Positions 47,201 through 57,773 of a DNA stretch of 64,000 nt are shown piece by piece. Under the pieces are notes generated by a model that saw only the letters and a program-made list of their open reading frames with translations, was not told where the DNA came from and ran no database searches. Origin of the DNA: Heracleum sosnowskyi (Eukaryota; Streptophyta; Magnoliopsida; Apiales; Apiaceae). How positions within the stretch are numbered: the stretch's first letter is position 1; each line of letters begins with the position of its first letter. The DNA lies in the NCBI GenBank assembly GCA_030848705.1, contig CM061238.1:57327133-57391132 (forward strand). The letters are read 5' to 3'. Made by a program: the position numbers and the translations under genes.

Positions 47201-47776
47201 TTCACAGTAAAATAATTTACACTTTGTTGTTTATTTTTCGTTTTTTTTCTTTGTGTGTTTGTCAGGTACCCCATGTGTCAAATCCCTAATATTGGGATAC
47301 CTATCAAGGACTTCCATGCTGCCTTCCTGACATTTCATTCCCTGTCCTCATTCTACCAAGGTGATATATATATATCCATATCTTGTGTGTTCCTTGTTTA
47401 CTTCCATATATCGGTTTTAGTCATGCGTTCCTTATGGACATCTATATTTATATCAATATTACAATATATATCCTGTGCCATTTCAGATACTGTAGAGGAA
47501 GATAATCGGTCAATTTCTCTAAAACAATTTGGGTGCGCGACGTATAAGTTGGAAGGGGACATCTGGCTGAATCATGGGCCTGCAGACTATTTGAGATTGT
47601 GTAATCTCCATAATGCTGCTGAATCCTGGTTAACACAGCTTAATTTTGAGCACAATGATTTCAAATTCTTTGCTAGGCAAGGTGGCCACCAACATGTAGC
47701 CTATGCTCAGCCGCCCTTTTGTTACTATTTTGACAATAGCAGTGGTTTCTTGCCGTTCTTTAGTAACTGCTTTTAG
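44293..47776 (+). CDS. DUF789 family protein (six exons, 313 residues)
   Basis: Exons 44293-44400, 46116-46333, 46448-46592, 46700-46785, 47266-47360 and 47487-47776 join in frame through GT/AG borders to an ORF of 314 codons with a TAG stop. The start MAGPPFPVFLSTNTDSNMER puts the family's usual '(S)N(M/L)ERLL.S.TP.VP' opening near residues 16-32. The core then reads 'LRDLWLSFEQWSAYGA' (about 60-75), 'QFFVPSLSAIQIF', 'YFEFNEKVSPYNRHPLFD', 'DLAPASWMCVAWYP' and 'FHAAFLTFHSLSSFY', all in the order of plant DUF789 proteins. No signal peptide or membrane segment is seen; a soluble protein is likely. Biochemical function of the family is unknown to me. Intron 1 is 1.7 kb and AT-rich, the others 86-480 bp. 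Nothing is broken, so I take it as a working gene. It is flanked by a copia element 1.5 kb upstream and Tat repeats 0.8 kb downstream. Confidence 0.93.
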
Positions 47777-48555
47777 ATGGCAGTTATATGATGTTAATGT
47801 AATTGAAGGTGCTAGTTAAAACTCTTTCAAGAAACTTATCTGTTCCATTGATAGGCAAAGTACTACATTCATGCTACTGCCTAGCTAATCTTCCTGGTTT
47901 TTAATTCAGCTCGTTTGTTTTATAATTAAATGTTCAAAAAACTGCATATATTAAAAGAAAATGTTTGATTGTCCAATTTAATGTCAAATGAAATGATGCT
48001 CTATCATTTTTTGGTAATAGTTATGAAGTACCGGTACTTTATAGCAGAAGAATCTGAACTCTAGGTGGAACCCCTCACCGCAGTATATATATAATTATTA
48101 ATTTAATATAATTCATTTAATTTTAAATTAATTATTATTAAATTAAAAATTAATGTCTTTATTAAAACTAGAAACCCCTTATTTCATGTAGATATACATA
48201 TAATTATTAACTTAATTAGTTTTAAAAATATTGTTAATATAAAAACTAAGCTATACTTTTTAAAAGTATAACTCCCTTATGATATGTCATGTATACTACG
48301 ATATACACTTATAATTATTAGTTTAATGCGTAATTAGTTTAATTCAAAATAAATATAATTATCACTATAAGATTAAATTAATTATCAACAATAGTCAAGT
48401 TGTATACTAGAAATCTACCAACAACTGGGTGTTTAAACTAATATCGGGAGGATTGTTTGAACTCATATCGCAAGGGGTAAATATCATAGTTAAACACTTA
48501 AAACATTATGTACTAAAGTTAAATTTAATCACAAATATTATATTGTTCTCGTAAC
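47777..48555. other. 3' flank of the DUF789 gene, no further gene
   Basis: AT-rich. The first 150 bases would hold the 3' UTR; I see no canonical AATAAA. From about 48100 the text is repetitive (TTATTAATTTAAT types) and leads into the 80-bp repeats. Confidence 0.5.
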
Positions 48556-48900
48556 TTCGACCAGGACAGTGGTCGAAAATTTGCTCCATTTTGGCTCCTG
48601 GTCGAACACCTTGAACCAGGATGAGGTCATAGGGTTTCGACTAGGACCATGGTCGAAAATTTGCTCCATTTTGGGTCCTGGTCGAACATCTTCGACCAGG
48701 ATGAGGTCATAGGGTTTCGACCAGGACCATGGTCGAAAATTTGCTCCATTTTAGCTCCTGGTCTAACACTTTCGACCAAGATGGATGTCGTGGGGTTCGA
48801 CCTCATTTGAGGTCGAATATTTCACCCATTTTGGCTCTTGGTCGAACACCTTCGACCAGGATGAGGTCGTAAGGTTTGACCAGGATTGAAGTCGTAGGGT
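48556..48900 (+). repeat. 80-bp tandem repeat, 4.3 copies
   Basis: Units start at 48556, 48636, 48716, 48796 and 48876, each exactly 80 bp. Each has TTCGACCAGGA, TGGTCGAA, CTCCATTTTGG, CCTGGTCGAACA and GGATGAGGTC, i.e. short inverted pairs of GGTCGAA/TTCGACC. It lies 5' of the antisense ORF of the Tat element. Confidence 0.95.
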
Positions 48901-49032
48901 AGGAAAATTTATATATTTTTCCTTATTCGTTTTTGGGCAATCTTAGCTTGGGCTTTGCTGGAGGTTTATTGGGCTTTACCAGTTAATGTCGGTTGTTCTT
49001 CTTTTTGACCGGCCAAGTTACCGGTTGTACTT

Positions 49033-49042
49033 TCTATATAAG
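49033..49042 (+). promoter_or_regulatory. TATA box for the antisense ORF
   Basis: TTCTATATAAG, followed 20-35 bases later by a pyrimidine-rich CACTTTTCACTTCTCTCATTT, gives a plausible plus-strand promoter about 340 bases before the ATG at 49375. Confidence 0.5.
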
Positions 49043-49218
49043 TGTAGACTTCTACTCGACACTTTTCACTTCTCTCATTTCATTTCTCAAAATTATTCTG
49101 CTAGAATTGTCTCAAAATTTTCTTTGAGAAGCTCTGCTAGGGTTCTGCGGTAAGGCGATTTCCGGCGAGATTTTTCGATTGAAATCATCCATTTCTGGGT
49201 TTTTTCGTTTGAAAATTT

Positions 49219-49350
49219 GAAGATTCTTGGATTTTTACTTTGAAGACTTGAAGATTCTGGGATTTTTGCTTTGAAGATTTGAAGATTATGGGTTTTTGCC
49301 TTGAAGATTTGAAGATTATGGGTTTTTGCCTTGAAGATTTGAAGATTCTG
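49219..49350 (+). repeat. 30-bp tandem repeat in the antisense-ORF leader
   Basis: Four to five units of GAAGATTATGGGTTTTTGCC plus TTGAAGATTT lie end to end, the middle two identical. The 30-bp length leaves any frame open, so an apparent upstream extension of the ORF is not evidence of coding. Confidence 0.85.
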
Positions 49351-49374
49351 TGTTTTTTCTGGGGGTTTTTCGAA

Positions 49375-51241
49375 ATGGCTGATCGCGCTTCCCAGCGTCT
49401 CCATAAGATGAATTCTGCATCCAAACTATTTACCCCCATTTCCTATTCGTTCAAATTAATGTCTTTACATGATATGATTAACGAACGTGGGGATGAATAC
49501 CCTTCTGTTTCTACCTTAGATTTGTATGATTGTAGCAATAAATTCCATGATGTAGATAAAATCAAGGATTATAATAAGATGTATAGGGTTAAGGCCCCCT
49601 TAAAATTAGTTAATGCCGGTGCCGGTGACCGTTCTTGTCGTTGGAGGTCTAACGCCTTATGTATTTACAAAGACGCCATAGTTGCCGGCCTTAGGTTCCC
49701 ATTTCACGAATTTATACCTAGACTCCTGGCCGATGTTCAACTAAACCCCTGTCAATTACCCCAAAATGCATGGAGGATAAATAACTGTTTTATGGTTTTA
49801 TGCTTGCGTAACAACTTTCCTCTTTCCGTCCCTTTGTTTAGAAAGATTTTTCAGTTTAAGAATAGTTCTGCCAACAACTTGGGTTGGGTGTATATTAGCC
49901 ATAGAGTTGGTCGTCCCTTCATTTTCCACCCAAAATCTATCCCTGATAACAACCCTAGGTGGAAAAATGAATTTATGTACCTAGTTTGGGAAGGTGGGGA
50001 TTGGGGAACTTTGTTCCGTAAATCATTTGGTCGAGTTGCGGATGGTAGTCCCAGCAACATAATTTTGAATTACGAGGAGTCACATGCCTACTCTGAGCTA
50101 ATCAAAGACAATGGGACTACCGTGGCTTGGGAGCTTCTGGACGAATTTGTCCTCAAGTCTGTTCACCTTTCAAGTGTTTCAGACAAGGGTAAATTTCCTT
50201 ATCTTTTTTGCTTATTACTTTCTTTTCTTTTTGAGATTTCCTGTAACCATTCTTTGTTTGTATTTACAGTTGCGGCCTTTATTAATAAAACCAATGAGCC
50301 CAAGGATGATGAAACTTCGAGGATGAAGAGGGCCAGGATAGGAAATGATCCTCGAGGAAGGCATGATGTTCCCAGTTTCCTGATCCCTCCCCAGGTTCCT
50401 GTGGATGAGGCAGACACTCCCGTGTCTTCAAAGTCCTCAGTGTGGCGCCCCAACTGGGGTATTAGGAAGAGGGACACCATTACTGGGGTGTCCTAGTGTC
50501 CAAGCATGCTGTTGACTGGTCATACCACTCACTCACTCCCTGCGACTACAAAGATTTTGTTGCAAATTCTACTATCGAGGGAGTTGAGCATCTGGGCGCC
50601 CAGGCCATAGCTACGGTAATTTTCTTATCTTACCCTTTTTTGTCTTTATTCTTATTATCTAACCTTTATCTCACTTCAAATTCCTTTTATTCTGGTAGAG
50701 CAATGCCAACTTCCAGGGGGCTCTCTTTCAAGCTAAAGCTTGGCGTACCTCTTCTGAGGCCAACAGAGTTAAGCTTGAAAAGTCCGAGGAGGAAGTAAAG
50801 TCTCTGAAAGAGGCTTTAGCTAGGAAGGAGAAGGAGCTTGAGGATGCTCAGGATGATTTGGTCGAGTTGAGAAAGAGCAAGGACGATTACATTGATGAGT
50901 ACCTTGACTCTCAGGAGTACAAGGATCTGATAGAGAAACACGATGAGATCCTTTTCCCAGTCCAGTATTCAGCAGGATGGGAGGATGCTATTCAGGCTAT
51001 CTTGGCTAAGCCTCCCGAGGCTTTTGATCCTGCTCATTTACCAACTCCTCACCCTCCTACTACTCTAGAGTGCCTTCTGGCTGGGACAACTGATATGGAG
51101 GAGGATGACATAATTTTGGATCCTGTGCATTCATCACCTCCTGGTGATACTTCTGTTAATGATCCCGAAGCCACTGATCACACTTCTGGTTCCAGCTCAG
51201 GGGAGGAGACTGATACTGGAAGCAAAGGCGAGGGCAACTAG
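49375..51241 (+). pseudogene. antisense additional ORF of a Tat element (Transposase_28 family), one frameshift
   Basis: The ATG at 49375 opens MADRASQRLHKMNSASKLF. Residues around 110-200 match the plant 'putative gypsy type transposon' domain: 'FPFHEFIPRLLADVQLNPCQ', 'NAWRINNCFMVLCLRNNFPL', 'GWVYISHR'. Two introns are likely: 50189-50269 (81 bp, itself in frame) and 50616-50698. The last exon encodes a Glu/Lys-rich coiled coil ('EEEVKSLKEALARKEKELED') and an acidic tail. A single shift near 50485 puts a stop at 50494-50496 while the protein continues in the next frame ('HAVDWSYHSLTP'). The integrase end of the parent element is on the opposite strand at 51571-51915, so this ORF is antisense to pol, as in Tat-lineage elements. 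Its role is unknown. An alternative with an unrecognised third intron removing the shift cannot be excluded. Confidence 0.75.
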
Positions 51242-51570
51242 TTTCTAGTTATATTTATCTTTAATGGCCGCCTGTGGCTTATGTTACTTTTTATGTATTT
51301 TTAGCCTTCGGGTTTAACTAAAACTTTCTGTAAGTTTAATTTCAAGTCTTTTAGTTTCTTCCAACTCTTAGCTTTGCATGTTTACTAACAATTTATGCAT
51401 GTCAATATGTGATGCACATAAAGTATATGAGAATGTTGAATAAAATCATAACTTTGAAAATGGGTTCAACCCTTACATAATACTCTACTTTCTACCTCGA
51501 GTTAAAAACTCGGATTGGTTTCATCGACCTTATTTCTACTTGTCCTAATAGTGAGACCAATTAGGAAACA

Positions 51571-51915
51571 CTAAATATAATAGACTTTCAAGTTTGCAGC
51601 ATGCCAAGTTCTTGGAACTTCAATCCCTTCGAGGGTTTCAATTTGTATGAGCCTCGTCCAAATATGTTCTTGACCCGATACGGTCCTTCCCAATTTGGAG
51701 CCAACTTCCCTTTCTGTCCAACTCCGGATGCCTCAATCTTTCGGAGAACCAAATCTCCTTGACGAAATAATCTCTCTTTAACCCTTAGGTTGTAATAGAA
51801 AGATGCTCGTTTCTGATGTTCAACTGTCTTGGCATTTGCTTCATCTCTAACTTCATCAATTAGATCTAAAGCCAGCCTTAAGCCTTCTTCATTTGCCTCT
51901 GGCTCATAAGCTTCA
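51571..51915 (-). pseudogene. Tat integrase C-terminus
   Basis: The minus strand reads 'ERLFRQGDLVLRKIEASGVG', then 'GKLAPNWEGPYRVKNIFGRG', the conserved C-terminal 'GPY/RV' module of gypsy integrase. After one frame change near 51640 it reads 'IEVPRTWHAANLKVYY' and stops. The upstream part is cut off by the LTR inserted at 51916. Confidence 0.9.
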
Positions 51916-54900
51916 TGTAAGATCCGTGAACTTTATTAATAATATAAATTGTATTATATGTGTAAAATACTTATTATGAAGTATTTTGAGTTTTAATAAT
52001 AAAGGTTGTTAAGTGTTTATGTGTAAATTGGTGTGTCGAAAGCCCCGTTCAAATATTTTGTCATTTGAAAATATCTTCAATTTTGAGCTCCGTTTTGATA
52101 ATTCAAGGGCCTCGCTGAAATTTTGTTCATCATTATTATTCCTTCGTCATTCGTGTCCGAATCATTATCGGAGGATTTCTTCGTATTATTATATCCCTTA
52201 TTATCTGATATTATCAATAGTATTTGTTTTATTGATCAAAGGAAGAAAAAATATTCTAAACCCTAACCCTAACCCTAATTTTTCTAGGGTAATTGATATA
52301 TCGTCCGTATCAATAAATACATCTGTTATAGCCCCAGTATTCTTGAGCATTAGTTATATAAATGATATGTATTGATTTGGATAACTATCAGTCTTTTCAG
52401 ATAGCTATCACCTCGTAAAACGTGTATTTTACATTATTAGGGTTTTAAAGCGAACCAGTGGATCAATATCGATCCAAAAATGTCGTTTAGGGTATTATTT
52501 TCCACTAAGTATAAAAAGGAGAATCGTACATTATACTCCATATAATCCGTATTAAAAATATACAAAAATATAAAATTCCCGAACCGTGTTCTTCGTGTTC
52601 TTAAAAATCAAAATCAAATTCGAAGGTGTTATTCAAATCCAAATTCAAAGTTCAAGTACTCAAATCAAAGATCTTGAGCTCTAGTTTCAGAATCTTCCAA
52701 CCTCATCATCATCTGGTAATTTTTCGATTTTATATGAATTTTTCAAATTCGAATTAAAATTAGGGTTTATATTCGAATTGGGGATTTTCATTATGTTGAT
52801 TCTCCGTTATATTGATTGCTTCCAACATGTTCCTAGGGTTCTAATTAGTAAGAATCCATGCTTTAATTTCATGTTTATGTTCAATTTTTAATAGTCTGTT
52901 CTTGTTATTGATCTGACATGATTTTGGATATAGGGCTTTCATTGTATGTGTTCTTAACTTCATTTTAACATAAAGAACGTAGAGTTTAATGTAAGATTTT
53001 AGTAGATCGGAAAATTGGTTTAAGGTCGCTGGAAAATAGTCGGGTTTGAAGTTCCGGTGATGTTTTTGGTTTATTTTTTATCGGAATATATTGGTATGGT
53101 TATGAGGAGTGTTTTGGTATCAAAGTCCCAATTTTTGATGTGTTTTTGGCTCGCCGGATTCTGGAAAAGGTCGCCGGAATCTGGGAATTTTCCGGCTGTT
53201 CTTCGCGACCCGAATTGTTCTTGGGGACCCGTGACCCGATCCAGTAACCCGTTTTCTGACCCGGTTTCAATCTTCAAAACCCTAATTCATTTTCAGAAAA
53301 CTGTTTTTGAATTTTATTTTTAAATTTAATTCGAAAATAGTTTAATTATTTATAAAAATCATATTTTTATTTTAAAAATACATTTTTAAATTCAGAAAAT
53401 TCTGGAAAATTATATTTAATTATTTAAATTCGAAAACTGATTAAATTTAATTATTTTAATTATTTTTAATTAATAATTAATTTATTTAATTAATTGATTA
53501 ATTCTTTTAATCAGTTAATTCTTAATAATTAATAATTAATTAGATTTAATTAATTTAAATTAAGTTTAATTATTTTCTAACTTGATTTAATTATTTAAAA
53601 AAATATTTGGAGTGTTTAAAAGTGTCAATTAATTTTTATTAATTGATTGAATTGTTTTTAAATACTTATAATGGGATTAAAAATCCGATTTTTGATTTAA
53701 AAATTATTTGTGACTTATTTAAATTCAAATAAGCCTCGAATATTGTTTTAAAAATATTTATAAGTGCTATATGGTTTATATGAGTCGATTAATGTGTTTT
53801 AATAGTCCGTAAATGCCCGTACGAGGGCTAATGTCTGAGTTTTAATTACCGTAAAATTAGATCGGGCTTTCAATAAGTACCCGGTTACTTGTTTAAATGT
53901 GATAATGATTATGATTGTTTGTCGAAGATAGAATGAGGATAGTTAGACTTATTGTTATAAGTTGGTTATTATAGAATCGAGTTCCCGTAGCAAGGGAAAG
54001 GGCAAAGTAGAGTGAACGAGATAGAATCCCGTCAGCGACGTACACCAGGCAAGTATCTGTGCCTTTACTTGTTGATTCCATTGTTATTATTCTTCAGAAT
54101 TACATATATGTTACCATCAGAACGATTCAGATTATTCAACTTTCACCCGTATTGAGCACTGATGCTATTTCCTTGAATATTCCTAACTTTTGATTTAATC
54201 CACAATCGTGTTGGATATCAAAAACCTTCACCTTCAATTCAGTTTATAATTGATGATAACCATTGTTGACTTTCTTAAATGAGTACGTTGTACCCTTGAA
54301 ACCATTCTGAATCTATTTCTCGGACTTTGCTTGATATTGAATAGTTGAAGCTCTTTTGCAACTATTACACCCCGTCATTGTGTACTTATCTTGTTATGCA
54401 TGTTATTGCTTATACCTTGTGATAGAATTGGCATGTTTTAAAATGAGACTAGTAATGGTCGGGCCATATTTATGGTCGTAATAACTTAAGGCCTAGATGG
54501 CCATGGATCCTAGTGGAGGACTATGCTATAAGCTAGTCCGGTGTTGATGCGTGACTGATCAGCAGCTCAACCTTTGTATTTGAAAAATATAGAAGTCCAA
54601 TTCGGATTCCTCTTTCTTCAATAAAGATTGTTAAAAGCTTATGTTTGACTTGTGTATTGTTGATTCAGATAATTGAATTCTTTCCTTTCATTATGGAACT
54701 GTGATTGATATATATATATCATGCTTGCTGAGCACATGTGGCTCATACTTGTTTTGTTTCTAACCCTATTCCAGTGAAGCGAGAGAATGAGCAGACACAA
54801 CGCTAGTGACAGTTCTCCCGATGCTAGGAGACCACCCCGAGTGATTGTCATTGGACGGGTAGTTGTTTTACTTTGGAAGTTAGACTAGATGTCTAGCTTT

Positions 54901-55065
54901 GTATATTAAGTGTGTAATAACTCTGAAAACTGGTTTGTAATAAATATGACTTAGAAGCTTGTTTTATGCCATAATCTGGATGTGGTCTTGGATAAGGAGT
55001 ATTTTATGTTATTATATTATTATGCATGTGTTAGATTCAGGTATATTGTGTTTCGTTGGTCGAGT
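51916..55065 (+). mobile_element. gypsy-type long LTR (3' end cut by a copia insertion)
   Basis: It starts TGTAAGATCCGTGAAC directly after the broken Tat integrase. It has the general layout of the gypsy-B LTR: AT-rich first half, 'GGCAAGTATCTGTGCC' (54049), 'TGATCAGCAGCTC', 'TTGCTGAGCACATGTGGCTC' (54725), a tail with GTAATAAATATG. It is 3.15 kb without reaching a recognisable end. No gag-pol follows within the window because the copia element intervenes. Superfamily by resemblance. Confidence 0.65.
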
Positions 55066-56169
55066 TGTTGGGTTTTATACTAAACTATTCATTAGTAGTA
55101 TATAAACATTGTCCATTTTATTGAGAATCTTGATTGCATATTTTTACATTGTCTATTTATTATATATTGTGGATAATTTAGTATCAAATGGGATAACAGA
55201 AGATTAAATTATCAGTGTCTATATATAATATAAAGGGTTCACAGTTTAAGTGGAATTAGACAAACCACTGGAATAACTGAAGTATTATTTGGGAATAGTT
55301 TATCTTGACTATTAAATAATACTTGTATACTTTGTGTATATTGAACATGATCAAATTTAGAATTGTTCCCTTAAACTGATTAAGAAGGTGAACTAAGATT
55401 CTATGTTATTATTAATGCTTAGGTTCTTAATCCGGATATAGTAATTGACACGTGTATATTATTTACATGCTTTGATTTATATATGAAATAATTCTTTTGA
55501 ATTATATCATTATATTTTGGGTGATGGAATAATATATATGGTGAATATTATTTATTGAAGGAATCTGTGTCCTGATAATATTCGGGTTAATGATGTCCCC
55601 TTGAAAGCTCAAAAGGATTTAATTATGTGAAACCCTGCAGGTGGATTTATTCCGGCGTAATTAAATAAAGGTAGAGTGGATGATCAAGGATATAAGATTT
55701 TAATTAAATGAATTATCAGTAATTTATTTAATTAATGGGCATGCGCTATTTTAAACATGGGGAATTTAATAAGCAAATAATATTGAAACCGAATTAATTA
55801 ATTAAGTTGCGGTATTAGGAAAGGTAGTGCAAATATTAATTCTTTAGTGGATTGAATTAATATTTAATTACATTGGGCTAGGCCCAGGATGTAATTAAAA
55901 GGCCCAACCTAATTATCCATGATCCCTATTGTAGCCCTATATATATTCTTATTCTCTTCTTGCTAGGGTGGGTTAAGAAAAATATTGTAGCCACCTAGGA
56001 ACAAGAAGAGAGGTTAACTTGAGAAGACGGAGGCCACACTTCGCTCAAGGGAATTTGGGAATACAATAGAAGAGCGTGGAATCAACCGTTAACAAGGTGA
56101 TTTTCTTTTCGCACTCCTTAATTGTGTATCATAAATTGTAGTAGAACCCCAAGTCCGTGGTTCCCAACA
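55066..56169 (+). mobile_element. 5' LTR of the copia element (1104 bp)
   Basis: It begins TGTTGGGTTTTATACTAAAC and ends GTGGTTCCCAACA, with inverted TGTTGGG/CCCAACA ends. A TATA-like CCTATATATATTC is at 55934. Confidence 0.92.
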
Positions 56170-56171
56170 AT

Positions 56172-56184
56172 TGGTATCAAGAGC
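56172..56184 (+). other. primer-binding site (initiator tRNA-Met, one extra base)
   Basis: TGGTATCAAGAGC, two bases after the LTR, equals TGGTATCAGAGC with one inserted A. Confidence 0.8.
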
Positions 56185-57773
56185 CTGGTTATGGGTTCTA
56201 TGTTTTATGATATGATGTCCATGTCGTAATTAAAATTGGTTATGTATGTATAGTGTGGTATGCTTGGATAATAATCTTTTGCTGGTTGTTTAGTATCCAC
56301 TATTATGGCCTCGTTTTATTTTAATTATGTGTTTGGATCCCACGTGGTTTAATCGTGGTTATTTTTTGTTTTGGTTTCCACGTGGTTTATCGTGGTTGTA
56401 AATCACGAGGGTTGATCGTGCTAGTTTTGTTTTCTATTATGATTTTGTAATCTTGTAATCATGATTTGTATTCATGTTAGATTATGATCTGATGTAATAG
56501 AATATGTATGTTATGTTGTATGTAACTATTTGATCGACGGAGTTGCAAGAAAACAAAGTTCTTCCGCTGATGCTACAAGATTTCGCCTATGCAACTTCGA
56601 ACTGTTGTAACTTTTGCATACGTTGTCGGATTTCGATGAGTAATACCTTTTCGGAAAGGGATTTCGATGTTCTACACGATTGAAAAGTGACGTAGTCAAA
56701 GTTTCATGTGCGTCGGAGCTCGTTTAGACCCTCAAACAGCGAGTTGAAGTTTTCGCAGGATTTTCGAAAGAAATTTTTTTTTTGGCCATAATAGTGGATT
56801 TATTTTTTATTTTAATTTTTCTGCTATTTAATTTTAATTATTGCATTAAATAATTATTATGTGTGTTGTTAATTATGTGTGTAATTTTAATTGCATGGTT
56901 AACATAAATAGGACGACATGGACATAAATTTTCATTTATTGCTTTAATTAAATGTTTTATGTTATTAAATTATGTGTGTATTTGGAATGCATGTTAGACA
57001 TAATTATAATGACATAGGCCCCATTTAATTATGTAGAGATGCATGCTATGCTATGTTATGTGTTCTTTGTATTGTTATTTTGATAACATGTGGACCTCGA
57101 AGAAATAACATAGGGCGATGCATCTAGATAAAATTACTCATGTTAAAATACTAAGTGGGAGAGGGAATTAATTTGATATTAGATCCCATGGTCATCCATT
57201 ATTGGTTGTATGTAATTTAACACTAGGACGATTATGAATTGGATATATGTCACCCATCGTGGCGTATGATTTATGACGTCTGGGTAGTGTTAAGGATATT
57301 ACTAGGACAATCTTCTTAAGTTAATCACGAATAATGAAAGGTAAGCTCACCCCATCGTGACATACCAAGTTTCATAGAATTCGAGAAAAAAGTTGGACAT
57401 TCCTTGATTGATGTTGATAATGGATATTTCTGTCTTAGGGGTTGTGTTTTTAAGCGAGTCCGTCTGTGACTTCACCGAAAACACCTGGGATTTATCCATT
57501 GATACATCGAACGGATGGGTGTGACTAAAGGCAACTTAAGATCTAAATAATTGTATACACTTAGCTATGAAAGATAATATATAGTCCACCCTAACGTGGC
57601 GTATTATTTAGTAGTAGGACCGAAGTAATATTTAAATTTAAATGGTATATATGTCATCCATCATGGCGTACCAGATATTTATGGAATTTAAATATTAGTG
57701 CATTAATTTTAATTAATTGTTAGAGGAAACAAATAGGTTTTAAGATATATGCAATTTTCTGATTAAGTGTTAT
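56185..57773 (+). other. untranslated leader of the copia element, no gene seen
   Basis: AT-rich, with short recurring statements such as 'CCATCGTGGCGTA' / 'CACCCTAACGTGGCGTA' at 57250, 57350, 57590 and 57660. No sustained reading frame. Confidence 0.6.

Noticed and set aside
49279..49374. Upstream extension of the antisense ORF before 49375
   Set aside because: It is the 30-bp tandem repeat read in frame; the family-like start is MADRASQ at 49375.
52258..52279. CCCTAACCCTAACCCTAA, telomere-like
   Set aside because: Only three hexamers, inside an LTR, and not the plant TTTAGGG heptamer; no sign of an interstitial telomere.
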